Shown: positions 1-11,329 of the stretch, piece by piece | Position numbering within the stretch: position 1 is the stretch's first letter | Layout of the letters: the number at the start of each line of letters is the position of its first letter | Assembly: GCF_000350225.1 (NCBI RefSeq) | Contig: NW_005178734.1 | Location: forward strand, 597,266 to 661,265 | Source of the DNA: Chondrus crispus | Taxonomy: Eukaryota > Rhodophyta > Florideophyceae > Gigartinales > Gigartinaceae | Direction of reading: 5' to 3' | DNA: 64,000 bases | Translations under genes and position numbers: made by a program | Notes under the pieces: generated by a model | Database searches by the model: none | Told to the model about the DNA's origin: nothing | Seen by the model: the letters and a program-made list of their open reading frames with translations, nothing else

Positions 1-537
1 GGGGTTCATGGGTAGTTGCACAGCTTGAACACTTCTCTAGGACAGTGGCCAAATATTTTTGAGCATCAACATTCCAAAGCTGATTGCTTTCTAGTAATGT
101 CTTAATGTCTGTTGAGTGCAGAGCCTCCAGATCTTTCAGTGACGTACAAAAAGGGCCGGGGCACGGACGTTCGAGAGCTCCAATGATTCGCCCCATGCTG
201 TGCCACTTCTCTACATACGACAGAGTCAATGACATCATGAATGATAGGTGATAGAGTGTCTGACCAAGATTTTGTAGAGCACTCTTAGCGCAGACCCGGG
301 AGCAGTCCCGGAGAGTTGTTAGCATTTATTCCCTTGTCAGTGAGGACATGAAACAGCTCCTAGCCGAGTACTTAAGTACAAGGGGCTCGGAGCACCCAAA
401 CGTTTACAAAAAGGTACACAAGTAAAGACAACAGGTTTATTTCAAGAGTTTATGGGTATCTCAGCTACGCTCTACACTTCTGATTGTTTTTAGTGTGTCA
501 CAAACGATTCGGACATACGCAACTTCCTATTACCACG
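1..537. other. Upstream flank of Cop-A1, possibly LTR/leader
   Basis: No open frame with recognisable coding content was seen here. The stretch directly precedes the copia gag that starts at 538, so its right part is probably leader and perhaps LTR of that element. No second LTR copy is present in the window, so LTR ends cannot be set. Confidence 0.35.
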
Positions 538-1290
538 ATGACAGATTTTACGGACAACGTGGATACGACTCGCCATCGAATTGAACGGTTGAACCCCAAC
601 AAGTAGTACATATGGTCCAAGAAAAGGGAACTGGTTCTTCGGGGAGAAGGACTTTGGGGTATCGTGTCGGGGGAAGAGCTCCCACTGCCTAAAGAAAGGC
701 TCGAAGATCTCAAAAAGTTTCAAAGACGTAAAGACACGGCTCTGAGTGACGTACTTCTATTAATAGAGGATGCGTCCAGTGCCGCCGTGATACACCTCCG
801 TGACCCAAAAACCGTTTGGTACGAGCTGGAGAGAATACATCAAGCCGTATCCGAAGCAGCAGTTGACTCTCTTCTTGTTCAATATCAGGCCATGAAGATG
901 AAGTTGAGAGAAAATGTTTCACAGTATGTGAATAGATTAATGCAACTCGAAAATAAGCTTGCCGCTATTGGAAAGACTATGGCCAAAGACGAAAAAAAGC
1001 GTGCGTTGCTGCGTGGTTTCACATCCGATTTCAAGGTGATAGCTCAAGTCATCCGTGCGATGAGCAAAGAAACTACCGAGGACGTCGGGATGTTGATCAC
1101 CCATGTAATGTCGCTGTATGATAACGATGGAACTGGTGATAAAGCTGAAACTTCCACGGCTTTCTCAGCAACGCAACAGAAAGAAAAAAATGTTTCCACT
1201 GCGGACGCCAGGGACATGTGAAGCTTGATTGCTTTCATAACCTCGAGAGAAGCAGGTATCGAAACGCAACAAGCAGCCGTTGGGTTGGCG
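538..1290 (+). pseudogene. Cop-A1: broken copia gag with zinc knuckle
   Basis: Remnant of a Ty1/copia Gag, the structural protein that packages element RNA. The frame can be read from ATG 538, hits an in-frame TAG at 604-606 inside the usual N-terminal gag motif (tyrosine, tryptophan, then a Leu-Trp pair), and continues open to 1221. A CX2CX4HX4C zinc knuckle (CFHC...H...C) is present at about 1190-1232 but lies in the +1 frame, after a run of A residues near 1185-1191, so an indel has also separated it. Protease and everything downstream are missing because the sequence runs into an oppositely oriented copia fragment. Assignment to a copia gag (UBN2-type) is from motif layout; the right boundary is approximate. 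Confidence 0.8.
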
Positions 1291-3455
1291 GCCCCCAATC
1301 CGGATCTAGAAATAGCAACAAAAGAGCCAATACGACTGGATCTGGCTTCATAACAATTTTCGCAAAATGCCTCACATTCCCCATAGGCATAGGCCTTGCT
1401 TCCAAACTTGCGAATGTTTGATAGGTCAGGCTTGTCTCCGTTGATGCATTCGTACGGTGTCATGTCCTTGAAATTACCATCTGAGGTAAACATACGGTTG
1501 CGAAGGTGGTTCGAGAAGTTTACAGCTTCAGCCCACAGTCGGTTTTTGTTGGGCAGGGCATCAGCAGCCGCTATCATCGTAGGAGACGTATCTAGCAGAG
1601 TTCTGTTTAGTCGCTCGGCTTTGCCGTTTGACTCTGGTGAATATGGTGCACTGAACTCTTCTAAAATGCCACGATCGCAGAACCATTTCTTCAGGTCTTT
1701 GGAAAGGAACCCCGTTCCGTTGTCAGACCGTATCTGCTTTACGAATGACGTTCCGCATTTACCATTCTGCATCCTCTCCAGTTCAAGTATCATAGACTTT
1801 ACAACATCTCCTGCTTCGTCGTTTAGTATCAAGAAGCGCACCATTGAGAACGCAGAAGCGTCGTCGTACAGTGTTATTAAGTATTGGCAACCGGCAAGCG
1901 AGGCGTTTCTAAAGGGTCCTACTAGATCCGTGTGTACCAGATCAAGAGGCCCTCTAGTCTTTCTAGACCCTGAACGCAAGGGTCGAGGGGATCTTGTGGA
2001 CTTGGAGAGTTTGCAGGGTCCACAGTTAGACAGATATTTTATGTCTTGTAGGTGGATCCCACGTACAAGAGGAAGAGACTCTTTCATTGTCGACTCGCTA
2101 GCATGGCCCAGTCTTTGGAGCCACTCCATTTGGGAGACCGCCAACGTAGAGTCAAGGGCCTTCAGATTCGGTTTTAGTACCGCTTCGTACAGTCCAGCAG
2201 TACTTTGTTCGATCCCGTCAAGGTACTCCACTTTCCCGTCCCTTGTAGTCATTTGACACATACCACCTCCATTGTGATCAGAGTCAAAAGTAATCTTCAG
2301 CTTAGCCTTCCTCATACGGCTAACGGATATCAAGTTGCAGACCAGCGTTAGGACACACAAAACGACAGTGAGGCGTACTGTACTTGTCGTACCACGCACT
2401 GTGGTCGTACAGATAATTGAACTAGTACCAACGACGTCTGCCGATTTTTCCGTTCCGACGGATACACGATGCCCTTTGGTGGGCTTCTCGAGGATCTCGA
2501 ATAGTGAGATGTCATTGCACATGTGTGTGGAGGCCCCCGAGTCAATGTACCATTTGTCACGCAGCGTGCCGGCAAGATTCGTTTTGGTATGGTCACTTGT
2601 AGATGCTAGTGAAATGTCGACGTATGCACTGCCACCATCACCTGACGGTTTGTGATGGCAGTTCTTCCTGCGGTTGTTCATTGGAGCCCACGGTTGGCCA
2701 CAGTTGCGGCGTCTGTCAATGCGCCTCTTGGCAAGCTGAGGCCTGTAGCTCGGGCTCTCAGGATTAAAGAAGCAGTCCTGCCTCAGATGCCCGACCTTCC
2801 TGCAGAAGTCACAATTCCTCTCCCTCATACTCAGTGCTGTTTCTATGCTTCCAGCGCCAGAGGGAGATTGTAATTCGAGTTCAACTTCGCAGGCCACGAG
2901 ATAGGCCAAAGGGTCGTGATACCCCTTTCCAGTGGCCTTAGCTACCCCTGCATGGATAGCGAAGCCCGCAGTCAGACCTCGAAGCAGTGCTCGCTTCTTC
3001 TCAGTTTCAGTAAGGCAATGTCCAATAGCAACGAGTTTGTTCTCGATTCCATTCAGTCGGTTCGAGAACTGAAGGACCTTCTCGCCTTCTTCCATGTGTG
3101 CGTTCTGGTACTAACTTAGATACGTATCCACGCGAGCCTCGAACACTGTAGAGGACATGGTCTGAAGCGAGTCCCATATTTTGCTTGGGTCGCAGAGGGT
3201 GATTACTGAAGCGCTGATCAAGGTATCAATCGTTAGAACGATGGTGGTAAGCGCCAGGTCTTTGCTTCTATCATACTTCGCGAGATCCGCAGCGTCAGAT
3301 GTTGGACGCCCATTTCCTGATACGAAGGTCCAGAGTCCTTCAGCACGTAGTATGAACTCCATCTTGTGCGCCCAGAGATAGTAGTTCTCAGACGTCAGTG
3401 AGGCGATTCGGTATCTTGATGTATCGACGACTTCATATCTAGCAGAGTCCATCAC
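1291..3455 (-). pseudogene. Cop-A2: copia gag-protease-integrase, 3' truncated
   Basis: Ty1/copia polyprotein read leftwards from ATG 3455. The order is: gag N-terminus (motif NYYLWAHKM), an in-frame TAG at 3111-3113, the rest of gag, a CX2CX4HX4C knuckle (CDFC...H...C), an aspartic protease site DSGAS, a GAG-pre-integrase segment with paired His and Cys, and an integrase core with the D,D,E residues visible in HTDLVGPF, RSDNGTGF and ESNGKAERLN. One nonsense codon is the only break in about 680 codons. Reverse transcriptase and RNase H are absent: the frame runs on past about 1290 into antisense of Cop-A1, so the open frame down to 1044 is accidental. It is a dead fragment, confidently copia; the 3' break lies somewhere between about 1260 and 1350. 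Confidence 0.88.
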
Positions 3456-4106
3456 GCTTGCTTCCTGCTCTGCGGTCTCTGATGATCGTGGTGCCTTCCT
3501 TTCTCAACGAGGATCGGAGCGATGCTCTACAATCACACGGATAGTTCTTGCACAATTTAAAGAGGCTGCAGAGATGACGCACGAACGCAATTCGTAGCGA
3601 TTCGGCTTCAGAAGATACAGTAGCGGTGACAGATCGTCCAAGGCGCTAGCTAGTTTGCAATCAGCTTCCTGGGTGCCATAACCTGATAAACTTCAGTGTG
3701 GTAGTGGTCGTTGCAATTTGCCTTTGTTGATCTGTGGACCAGACGCTGCCGTGGCCCGGGTCTGTGCGCTTAAGTACACGGCTCTGTCGTAGCTATAATA
3801 CAGGTGCTATGTAACTACAGTATCTGTAATTAGCCTTATCTTTGCCGTATTGCACTAATGGCATCCGTATGGCCATGAGGGGGCTAACCTGCTATCGGGT
3901 ATAGGAGATGTTAGCTTTGTAGGGATCTGGCGTGGGCGCAAATGCATTCGCACGAGTGGACGCTCAAATCTGGGGGACCTTGATTTCGAGAGCGTTTTTA
4001 ACAATTCCAATTTTGGGTCCGATTTTGAACCCACAAATTCGCCCATCGGGGCACTACAGTACTAACCCTGTGGCGGATCAAGGTTGATACTGGTGCCACC
4101 TTCAAC
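3456..4106. other. Leader/possible 5' LTR of Cop-A2 and flank
   Basis: Upstream side of Cop-A2 in minus orientation. No coding frame recognised. On the minus strand a TTATCAGGTTATGG-like stretch (about 3675-3690) is a candidate primer-binding region, followed leftwards by the gag leader. The LTR itself would lie to its right but cannot be delimited because the element has no second LTR in the window. Confidence 0.3.
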
Positions 4107-4875
4107 AAGCGCCGTGTCTGCCTGTAGCAATATGAGGAGAAAATATCCAGTGCGGTTCACCATCAACAAGGGCTTGGTCGAGCTCGGTTGGAGACTATCT
4201 CTGTTAGACTGCTTGCGATTCTGGCTGTTTTTGTGGGACTGAATGAACCTCGCCTGAGGGCATCGCTGCATTGATAGCATGGCCATAAGATATACGGGGA
4301 ATTCGTCTGATGAGTGCTCTATTCAGACAACCCCAACTCGCATGCATGTACCGTGGAAGAGGAGGCGGACACTTTTCAATTCGAAAGAACGCCCAGCGGA
4401 TCGAAAACCGCAGCTTCAACAAACTGGAATCTCTCGATCATTCTTATTCCTGATATCATCCGCTGTTGGTGGTCGGTAAAGACATGGCTGTAACCCTGCG
4501 TGCTCTTTGCAAAAGCATGGGAGTCCTGTTTTTGAGTTAGGGGGCTCTTAGCAAGCGCGTGTAGGTACGCCATATGCACACTCCTGCATTTGTAGTTATT
4601 GCACCTGTGAACTATCATCAGTAATTAAGCATAGGTCGGTGGGCAACAGATTTCGGCCGCACAAACCCACAGCCTTCAACAAACTTCAGCAACAAACAAA
4701 GCAAAGACATTCTTTCGACTATTCAACAAACTCCAAAATGTCTCGCAGCTTCATGTCTATCTTCGCTCTCTTCGCTCTCTTCGCTGTCATGTTTGTCCAG
4801 ACCGAAGGTGCAACCTGCCCGTGTGTCTGCTGCACCAAAGTTGATAGCGCCCTCGCCGAGTGCGGTCGCAGATTA
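4107..4875 (+). repeat. Partial direct copy of the 26437-27210 segment
   Basis: Nearly collinear with 26437-27210, with scattered substitutions and small indels (for example the shared stretch CACCATCAACAAGGGCTTGG). The match starts at the shared GCGCCGTGTCTGCCTG and stops abruptly after GGTCGCAGATTA at 4875, inside the small peptide gene. It holds the upstream region and first two-thirds of that gene. Confidence 0.85.
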
Positions 4876-4902
4876 TGTGAGCGGCATCAATGTAGTCGTT
4901 GA
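4738..4902 (+). pseudogene. Truncated secreted cysteine-rich peptide gene copy
   Basis: Starts at ATG 4738 with the same hydrophobic signal-peptide-like N-terminus as the complete copy at 27073 (residues 2-23, rich in Phe, Ala, Leu and Val). The repeat ends at 4875, so the last residues before the stop at 4902 come from unrelated flanking sequence and the C-terminal Cys cluster (ending CCCY in the full copy) is lost. Differences from the intact copy include Glu-Gly for Glu-Ala near the predicted cleavage site and Cys for Arg in the first cysteine cluster. Probably a pseudogene; it could still yield a short secreted product. Confidence 0.7.
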
Positions 4903-7022
4903 TGTGTCCGTGAGGTCCTCCCCCACTTTCCGGTGAATGTGTCTTACTGTTTGAAGCGCAAAGCCATTTTTTGTGCGATTTGTGACTCTGAATCACATCT
5001 TCCCGGGTGACTACTTCTTGTGCGAAGAGAGTTATCCAGTTCATTCTCATTATTAATACGTATACTTGCTCGGCTACTCGTCTTATGTTGAACGAGTGTT
5101 TCATAAGCAAGAAGCGATGTTACCGTTGTCCGAGTATAAAAAGTTTCAATACTTCCCATGCAATGCAGTCCGTGGCTGGATTCATGTTAAAGTCCACACC
5201 TCCTGCACGTACGAAGTCACGGATAATTCTGAACACAGACGTGGTGCCCTTTAGTATGTCCATTGAGGACAGGGATTCAACGGGATTGTCTTCACGAGCC
5301 TTCTCAGTTATTTATGTGTCAACCTCATTACCGGATTGCCGACGGGTAATGCATAGTGAAATAACTGATATAACATGGCGATGACCCGGAGAAGGTGGCT
5401 GATATGATTTTAGTTCCATAGTAAGGGTCTCCATAACCGTCTCATCAATCAGGTTCCTCATTCTGTTTCGTGTGTCACAGTTTCCAATTATTCTTCAAAA
5501 ACTTCGTTCTCCAGCCTAGATTGGTCCGCTGGGGTAGCTGTTTCCGCGACGAGGTCCAATACGAAAATGGATTCCTCCTCGTCACTTGCCCAACTTACCA
5601 CAGGCGTGCGGGGTAGGAATCATGCGCCGAGGGTGGGCTCTTCTGAGTCTTCCGCAAGGGCGTGCGTTCCGTTGAATTTTCTTGAAGGTTCGTAACTTTA
5701 ATACCACTAAGTTAGAAATTAGTTACACATGGAGATTTATATTTTTGAGATAGAGAAAAAATAAAGAACTTGCTTAATTCAGGTGAGAGTTATACTTAAA
5801 AAGGAAGGTAGCTTTACCTCTTTCTTGATAAAGTGTACTGCGTTAATATTCAAAAGAGGTAGGGAGACCACTCTCGTAACGATTCCAAAACGTTGATCAA
5901 TTCCAATGGGTTGGGTTGTTTTTTTTCTTCAGAAAGAAAATTATTCAGGGTTAAGTCTAGACCTTAGCAAAAAATAGAAAATAATGGGAAAGTAAAGGGT
6001 TAACCGGCAGGACCGGGTGAAAGAAGGGAATCGTGTTCTTTACTGTTGGGTTGTGTTTTCGTTCTTGCTTGTGTTCTGGCAGCTAGTGTGTCTTGAATCT
6101 TCCCGTACTTATACTGTTTCCGTCCTCTTTTATCCGCTCTCCATCTCACGGTTTGCACTATCACAGCATCCCTGTAGGAGAGGATGCATTCTATCTTGAC
6201 ATCTGAAATTATTTAATGCTCCCGTTTAGAATAGTATAATAATTATCGATGAGGTGTATTTTTCGTACAGTAAAACGTCACCTCCGAAGGGAAAATTTTC
6301 CACATTTGTCACGGACACATTGACTGCATTCACGCAATTCTTGTACAGTTCTTCGGTTCCGGTCGTTGCGTGTCATCTCCCACACTTACTAAATAAATCT
6401 TGTTGTCAGTGCCTTTCAAATCTTATATCTGTTGGATGTGTCATCCGAATCCAGCAGTGACTGGAAAAGTCTAGAAAATATTCCCAAAAATTAATACCTG
6501 TGACAAATGTCATGGTGTCAAATGCGGGGATTGAGCAGATAAGGTGAGAAGGCATATCTTTAGAACTCTAGATACAATACCCTGGAATACTCTAGACCGC
6601 CAAGCACGCTTCCCTAAAATCGCGAGATGCATGACGACAATACATATAACGTTTGGGACGTCTGGAAAGGTCCGAGGAGAAACTGAGGAATAGTTCGCCA
6701 TGCTGTAGAGTACAGACAAAAGGTCTATATAAGCCATCGACATTTAGAGGTAGACACAAAAGTGGCATCAAGGACAATAAGAAAAACCAGAGAAGAGAGA
6801 GAACACGTTCAACTAAAAGCTTGTTGAGTATAACAGAGTTCACCCTTCTGACCCTCCCAACTTGCTACAATATCCAGACAGTCTTGCCATTGCCCTCTCT
6901 TCTGCAAGTTGTGAAGCTAGGGTTGAATATCTCCGCATGCTGCACTTCTGGAGAGGTAACTAGTTCTGAAGCAAATAATCTCTCTCAAGATCGAGCCACC
7001 AAAAACAATACAACACAGTACC
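4876..7022. other. Intergenic region with weak decayed coding traces
   Basis: About 2.1 kb between the two broken peptide-gene copies. On the minus strand, 4890 to about 5260 reads as a broken but fairly protein-like frame (for example NMNPATDCIAWEVLKLF, then after one stop AEQVYVLIMRMNWITLFAQE). It resembles no family I recognise and may be a decayed gene or element. The rest, 5640-7022, is AT-richer with only short open frames. No RNA gene was recognised. Confidence 0.4.
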
Positions 7023-7829
7023 GCCGTAGCGTGGTGTGTATGTACTGCTGTCATACTATAGTGTTATTGCATCAACCTCAAGCTACCAGGACTGTTTTGT
7101 CTATTTCCACACAATTTCTCTGGGGTCCGTGTTAACAACAATCCATCGATGTACATCTACGTTTCTAAAGATCAAGAAACGTACATGCTCAGCCTTGGTG
7201 TAGGGCGGCGCCGGTGCAAGTCCCGCCCCTGTCATCGCCAGTGCGAGTTATGGGTGCTATATCATCAGAAATGTTACGATACGCTGGAATAAAAACTACA
7301 AAAAACGTGACTTGCGACAAGGACAACCCTTCTGTTTCGTAAATGTGAAGAGAAGTTAAGCTGGATATGACTTGTGCCATCCCGTCTACTCCGCCAAATT
7401 TGCCACATTGCGCCAACTTCTACTCTAAGACAACACATCAGAGACCGATTAAATAATGAAAATAAACAAAGACTGGAGCACTTCTCGTTTACTGTACGAT
7501 TGGAAGGGCGTCAAAGAGTAGGCTAACCGTTAATGCGGAGAAAAACAACTCGCCAGAGCGAAGCGGTAGTCTTCTCAATGCACATCCCAGTTCCATCACA
7601 ACATACACAACTCGCATTACTGTTGTTAGTAGCAGCAGCAGGCACCTGACGTGCCTCCAGTGCTGCAGGTATACACACGGCAGCTGCTTAATCTGCGACC
7701 GCACTCGGCGAGGGCGCTATCAACGTTGGTGTGGCAGACACACGGGCAGGTTGCAGCTTCGGTCTGGACAAACATGACAGCGAAGAGAGCGAAGAGAGCG
7801 AAGAGAGCGAAGATAGACATGAAGCTGCG
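7023..7829 (-). repeat. Partial inverted copy of the 27079-27876 segment
   Basis: Reverse complement matches 27079-27876 with high identity, from the shared GCCGTAGCGTGGTGTG end to the CGCAGCTTCATG near the start of the peptide gene. It contains most of the coding region and its downstream flank. The right end at 7829 coincides with the end of the Cop-B LTR, so the boundary is an insertion or rearrangement junction. Confidence 0.85.
7626..7829 (-). pseudogene. Secreted cysteine-rich peptide gene copy, start codon displaced
   Basis: Nearly the complete coding sequence of the nine-Cys peptide gene: stop at 7626, mature region with CPCVC near its start and CCCY at its end. The normal first two codons are missing because the sequence beyond 7829 is a copia LTR. 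The first in-frame ATG is now the internal Met at 7820 (sixth residue in the intact copy), which still leaves a hydrophobic signal-like stretch. That stretch has one extra 9-bp Leu-Phe-Ala unit compared with the copy at 27073. His replaces Arg after the first cysteine cluster. It might be translatable from the internal Met, but its own promoter and leader are gone, so I call it a pseudogene. Confidence 0.72.
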
Positions 7830-8271
7830 TGTCGAAAAACTCCGTTATAGGGTGAAAACGTTGACTCGGGAACCAGGCGCGCAAGAGCGTGGACTGTTCG
7901 CAAGAACTTGAGTCCTCTGAGAGAACGACGGTACGACTACCCGCCTTGGAGGGAGTCGTCAGAAGTTGGTGCACAACCTTGTTTATTGATTTCGATCTGA
8001 CCTCGATCTCTTTCGCGACATGGTCGCTCGCACTCGCACCTTAAGAAGAAGAGACAGCTTATTAATTCGCTGTACATCCGCTGACAATGTCTGTCTTCGA
8101 ATTGCACTTTGCAATACCCTACAATTAATTAAAGCTACAACCTTTCGTCTTCCGTGAAATTATCTGGGCAGATTGGATCAACTGGATCAAGGATATGATC
8201 ATCTATCATGGTCTTCTGTATTGCTGTTCTAATGACAGCACACCCGGGGCGTGGCCCCCCGTATCTCCACA
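7830..8271 (-). mobile_element. 3' LTR of Cop-B
   Basis: A 442-bp stretch beginning TGTCGAAAAA and ending CTCCACA on the plus strand, giving TG...CA ends. On the minus strand it is immediately preceded by the purine run TCCCCCGAG (8272-8280), which fits a polypurine tract. It follows the pol stop codon of Cop-B at 8302. The other LTR of this element is not in the window, so the assignment rests on position, termini and the polypurine tract. Confidence 0.7.
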
Positions 8272-8301
8272 CTCGGGGGATTCTAAAGGCGAAAGTGGTA
8301 G

Positions 8302-10640
8302 TCACCTCTGAACTTTTTGCGGCTTGAGAGGAGCGCGTACGACCCATTTTTGCACAGGAACGTCGATGTGCCCAGTATCCAACAGCTGTTCCAGGACAGG
8401 GCACGGTGCGGACTTGGTGAGCCCACCAGCCGGATTGTGCTCGGATCGAATCCAGCCGACGTCGCTTATTTCCTGCTTGTGGTACGCCTCCCTGGCGGCC
8501 TTCAAATCTATCATCAGCTGCTTCTCGGTCGTGGTGGTTGATTTGATAATGGTTTTGAATAGGCTGTCAGAATTGGTCAGCATAGCGAGGGGAAGGTTGG
8601 TATTCAGGATGCGTGTGAGATCGTGTCGCAACAGGTAAGCGTAATCAAACCCATCAGCGAAGGCTAACACCTCCGCTCCCATGACTGAACGACTAATCCT
8701 CTTGCTTTTGTATGATGCGAAATGTAGTATATTACACTGGCGGGACGCATCACAGAGAAGTACCACGAACCCGAGCTGCGATCGAAGTCTGGGCGTATTG
8801 GAAAAAGATGAATCAGTGAACACGCGCAGGGAAAGGGTGTCTTGGTCGAGACGATGTTGTCGAATTCCGCGTTTCGCATTCTTCTGTGCTCGCGCAACAA
8901 TGTCGTTCACAGCTTTGACATTTTTCTTTGTAAAATGAGACTCAGTAACCTGTGCAGCCCGATTTACTGCAGCCGCGAGATCAGGTCTTGTGTGAATAAG
9001 CCAGGCCAACTCCTGTCTCTTTGAGCGAAATTGCGGGAAGGTGCAGGCGGAATCAAGCAGCGTAACCTTTCTCGCAAATCGCTCTTGGTGCATGAGATAT
9101 CCGCTGTCATCACCTTCTAGCTTCTCGATTTGGATACCAGCGAACTGAAACTGGTCATAATCCCTCGGTTTGGATTGAAAGCGTTGCACAGTGATCATCG
9201 ACTCGCACTCGAACTCCAAATCACCCCCACCAATAGTGTCGTCGACATAAGCTCCAGTTAATCCCCTCAGTTTCCCATGCACGACCTTGAAAAAAAGGGA
9301 TAGATCGCCAGTTGTCAGTGTCATCATGAGTTCTTCACAAAAGTGTTTAGAAAATGTGACGTGCCAATAATCCCCGGAGTCCGATAGGCCGGAAAGAGGC
9401 TTGAGCAACTGTAACAAATGTCCCGGTTCGAGAATAAATTCTTTAGATGGATTAACGTAGACGTCTCTCATGAGCTTGTCGGCACTCTGTAGGTAAGCTT
9501 GCGACACGTCTTGCGACAACAATCTGAATCCAAACACCGCAGCAATGGCAATGAGTAGACGAATCGAGCTTTGACGAAGGTTGGTGCTGTTATGCACGAG
9601 GAGATGTTTCTCTGTATCGGTGTGCCCTTGGACCACGAAGCGGGCCTTGAAAAGTTGCTTATTCGTGTTGGCGTTCTTGATAGCGAGCACAAAACGCCCC
9701 CCGAGTATGTTAGCATCCGCAGGTATCTCTTCCTTACTGACGATCTTGTAGACGCGGCGTCCGGCAAGGCCAGCGAGTTCCTTGGCCTTAGCTTCCTCGA
9801 AGATACCGGAGCGTCCTCGAGGATCAGCGGGATGAAGAATCTCAGTAAGCATGACGCCAGGTGTAGGGTTGGATCGAAACTGTTCCATCCCGGATAGTAG
9901 GCGCTGTAATTCACGATCGCCCTGTGCAGAGGGTGCTGGAATGACTTGTGATAGGTTGTAGTGCTTCTCCTTTCCGTTCCAATCCACAAACACCTCTTTC
10001 CCCATGATATTCCTCACCTGATAGGGACCTATCCAAGCCTTTTCTTCCTCTCTGTACACTAACACATCGTCGCCGGCGTTGATGTTATAGCGCGTCACAG
10101 GGGGCAGTTTGGACCGGAGGGCTTGCTGAATGTGTAGCCCTGCCGCAATTGTTGCCATCTCCCGACGCGCAAGATCAAGAGCGGCCATACGATCGCGTTG
10201 ATGAGGAAGCTTTGCGTTAACGGCGGCGAAGGCTGGGTCTATTCCAAATACTAGCTTTGTAGGGACAAGCCCACGTGGGCCCAGGGTGTCATTTCCGGCT
10301 TTCACAGCTAATCGCAGGGTGACTTCTGGATCGAGTCTTGGGTACTGTGCTCGTATTTTGCGGAATGTGCGACGCAATGGAGCATGGTACCGTTCACCTA
10401 TGCCTAAAGAGTTATGACTTTGGACACCCGAAAGTTGCAGCTCAATAACATACAGTGCGGTCACGTCATGCCAGAATTTAGACGTAAAGACCGAGCCTTG
10501 ATCTGCACGTATGAGATTCGGGTAACCGACGTAAACTGTAACCCAAGCTTCGATAAAGGCGTTCCAGATGTTTTGAGCACTGAGACTCTTCGGCAGAGCG
10601 ACACTTTGAAACCTAGTTTGCGTGTCAACTATATGTAGAA
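8302..10640 (-). pseudogene. Cop-B: copia integrase, reverse transcriptase and RNase H, 5' truncated
   Basis: Uninterrupted minus-strand frame of about 780 codons covering the second half of a Ty1/copia Pol. In order: integrase core (Asp in HIVDTQTRF, Asp in IRADQGSVF, Glu in GIGERYHAPL), linker, reverse transcriptase (catalytic Asp in QDVSQAYLQ and the YVDD box in GAYVDDTIGG), and RNase H (Asp in VFTDSSF, Glu in GAEVLAFA, Asp in TNSDSLF). The usual HNPAD motif reads HNPAG. Gag, protease and the integrase zinc domain are missing: at 10640 the frame runs into the LTR of Gyp-1, so codons beyond that point are antisense LTR. The surviving part has no stops, so truncation may be recent. Same broad clade as Cop-C. 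Confidence 0.9.
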
Positions 10641-11249
10641 TGTGGTATAACGGCAAACTATATTTAGATCTAGATTGGATCCCGCACAGTAGAGCCGGAG
10701 CTCTACAGTACGGACCCACACGTGTGCGCGACACGCACGTGTATTGTCAGCCCGATGCCTGACAGCGCTACAGTGCAGGCTGACCCGCACTACAGTATCC
10801 CCCTACAGTACGTCGGTACTGTAGTGTTGTGATAGAATACTTTGTACATTAAATACGCAAGCGACCGACGACGGAGGAAAAGGACAAGCACGAGCTTGTC
10901 CACGACTCTCCGTCTAGGTCAGGTCTGCCGCTTACTCTACTAGAACGACCGGCCTACTCTAGTCCGTTCTAGGCAAGGGACCGCGCGGGCAAGGACGCGC
11001 CAGCACGCGAGCGAGCCCGGATCCGCCTCCGCCCGTCGGTACTGGATCGTCTACCAGTACTATACCGGGGCGTCGAGGCGTAGATCCGCTCCCACGTGCG
11101 CGCATCCGACCCGACCGTGCTCTACCACACTGCTACCAGGGCCCGCGCCCGGTCCCGTGTGTGAGTGGTGCTTCATCCTGTTCTCGGCGATCCGAGGTCT
11201 ATAGGACTGGACGCATACATCCCCTCTCCGCGGGGGTGTTTATGCTACA
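10641..11249 (+). mobile_element. 5' LTR of Gyp-1
   Basis: 609 bp from TGTGGTATAA to TTATGCTACA. The end is set by the putative primer-binding site one base later and by comparison with Gyp-2. The ends form an imperfect 10-bp inverted repeat (8 of 10). It contains short hairpins such as ACAGTAC-GTCG-GTACTGT near 10811-10828 and a TACATTAAATA stretch near 10845. Confidence 0.88.
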
Positions 11250-11250
11250 G

Positions 11251-11268
11251 TGGTCTCCCGACCTAGAA
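11251..11268 (+). promoter_or_regulatory. Putative primer-binding site of Gyp-1
   Basis: TGGTCTCCCGACCTAGAA follows the LTR after one base. The same 18 nt occurs after the 5' LTRs of Gyp-2 (36927) and Gyp-3 (42639). TGG at the start fits the CCA end of a tRNA; I cannot name the tRNA. Confidence 0.8.
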
Positions 11269-11329
11269 GACCCTGGATTCCGATCTCCGAGAAGACTTCT
11301 GCTTCCCTTTGCGAACCGATCGCGTCGAG

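Noticed and set aside
1180..1195. A-run before the Cop-A1 zinc knuckle as a programmed frameshift site
   Set aside because: The element already carries a nonsense codon, and copia elements such as Cop-C keep gag and knuckle in one frame; a simple indel is more likely.
1044..1290. Minus-strand frame extending Cop-A2 beyond the integrase
   Set aside because: It is antisense to the zinc-knuckle region of Cop-A1 and resembles no copia domain; the open frame is accidental.
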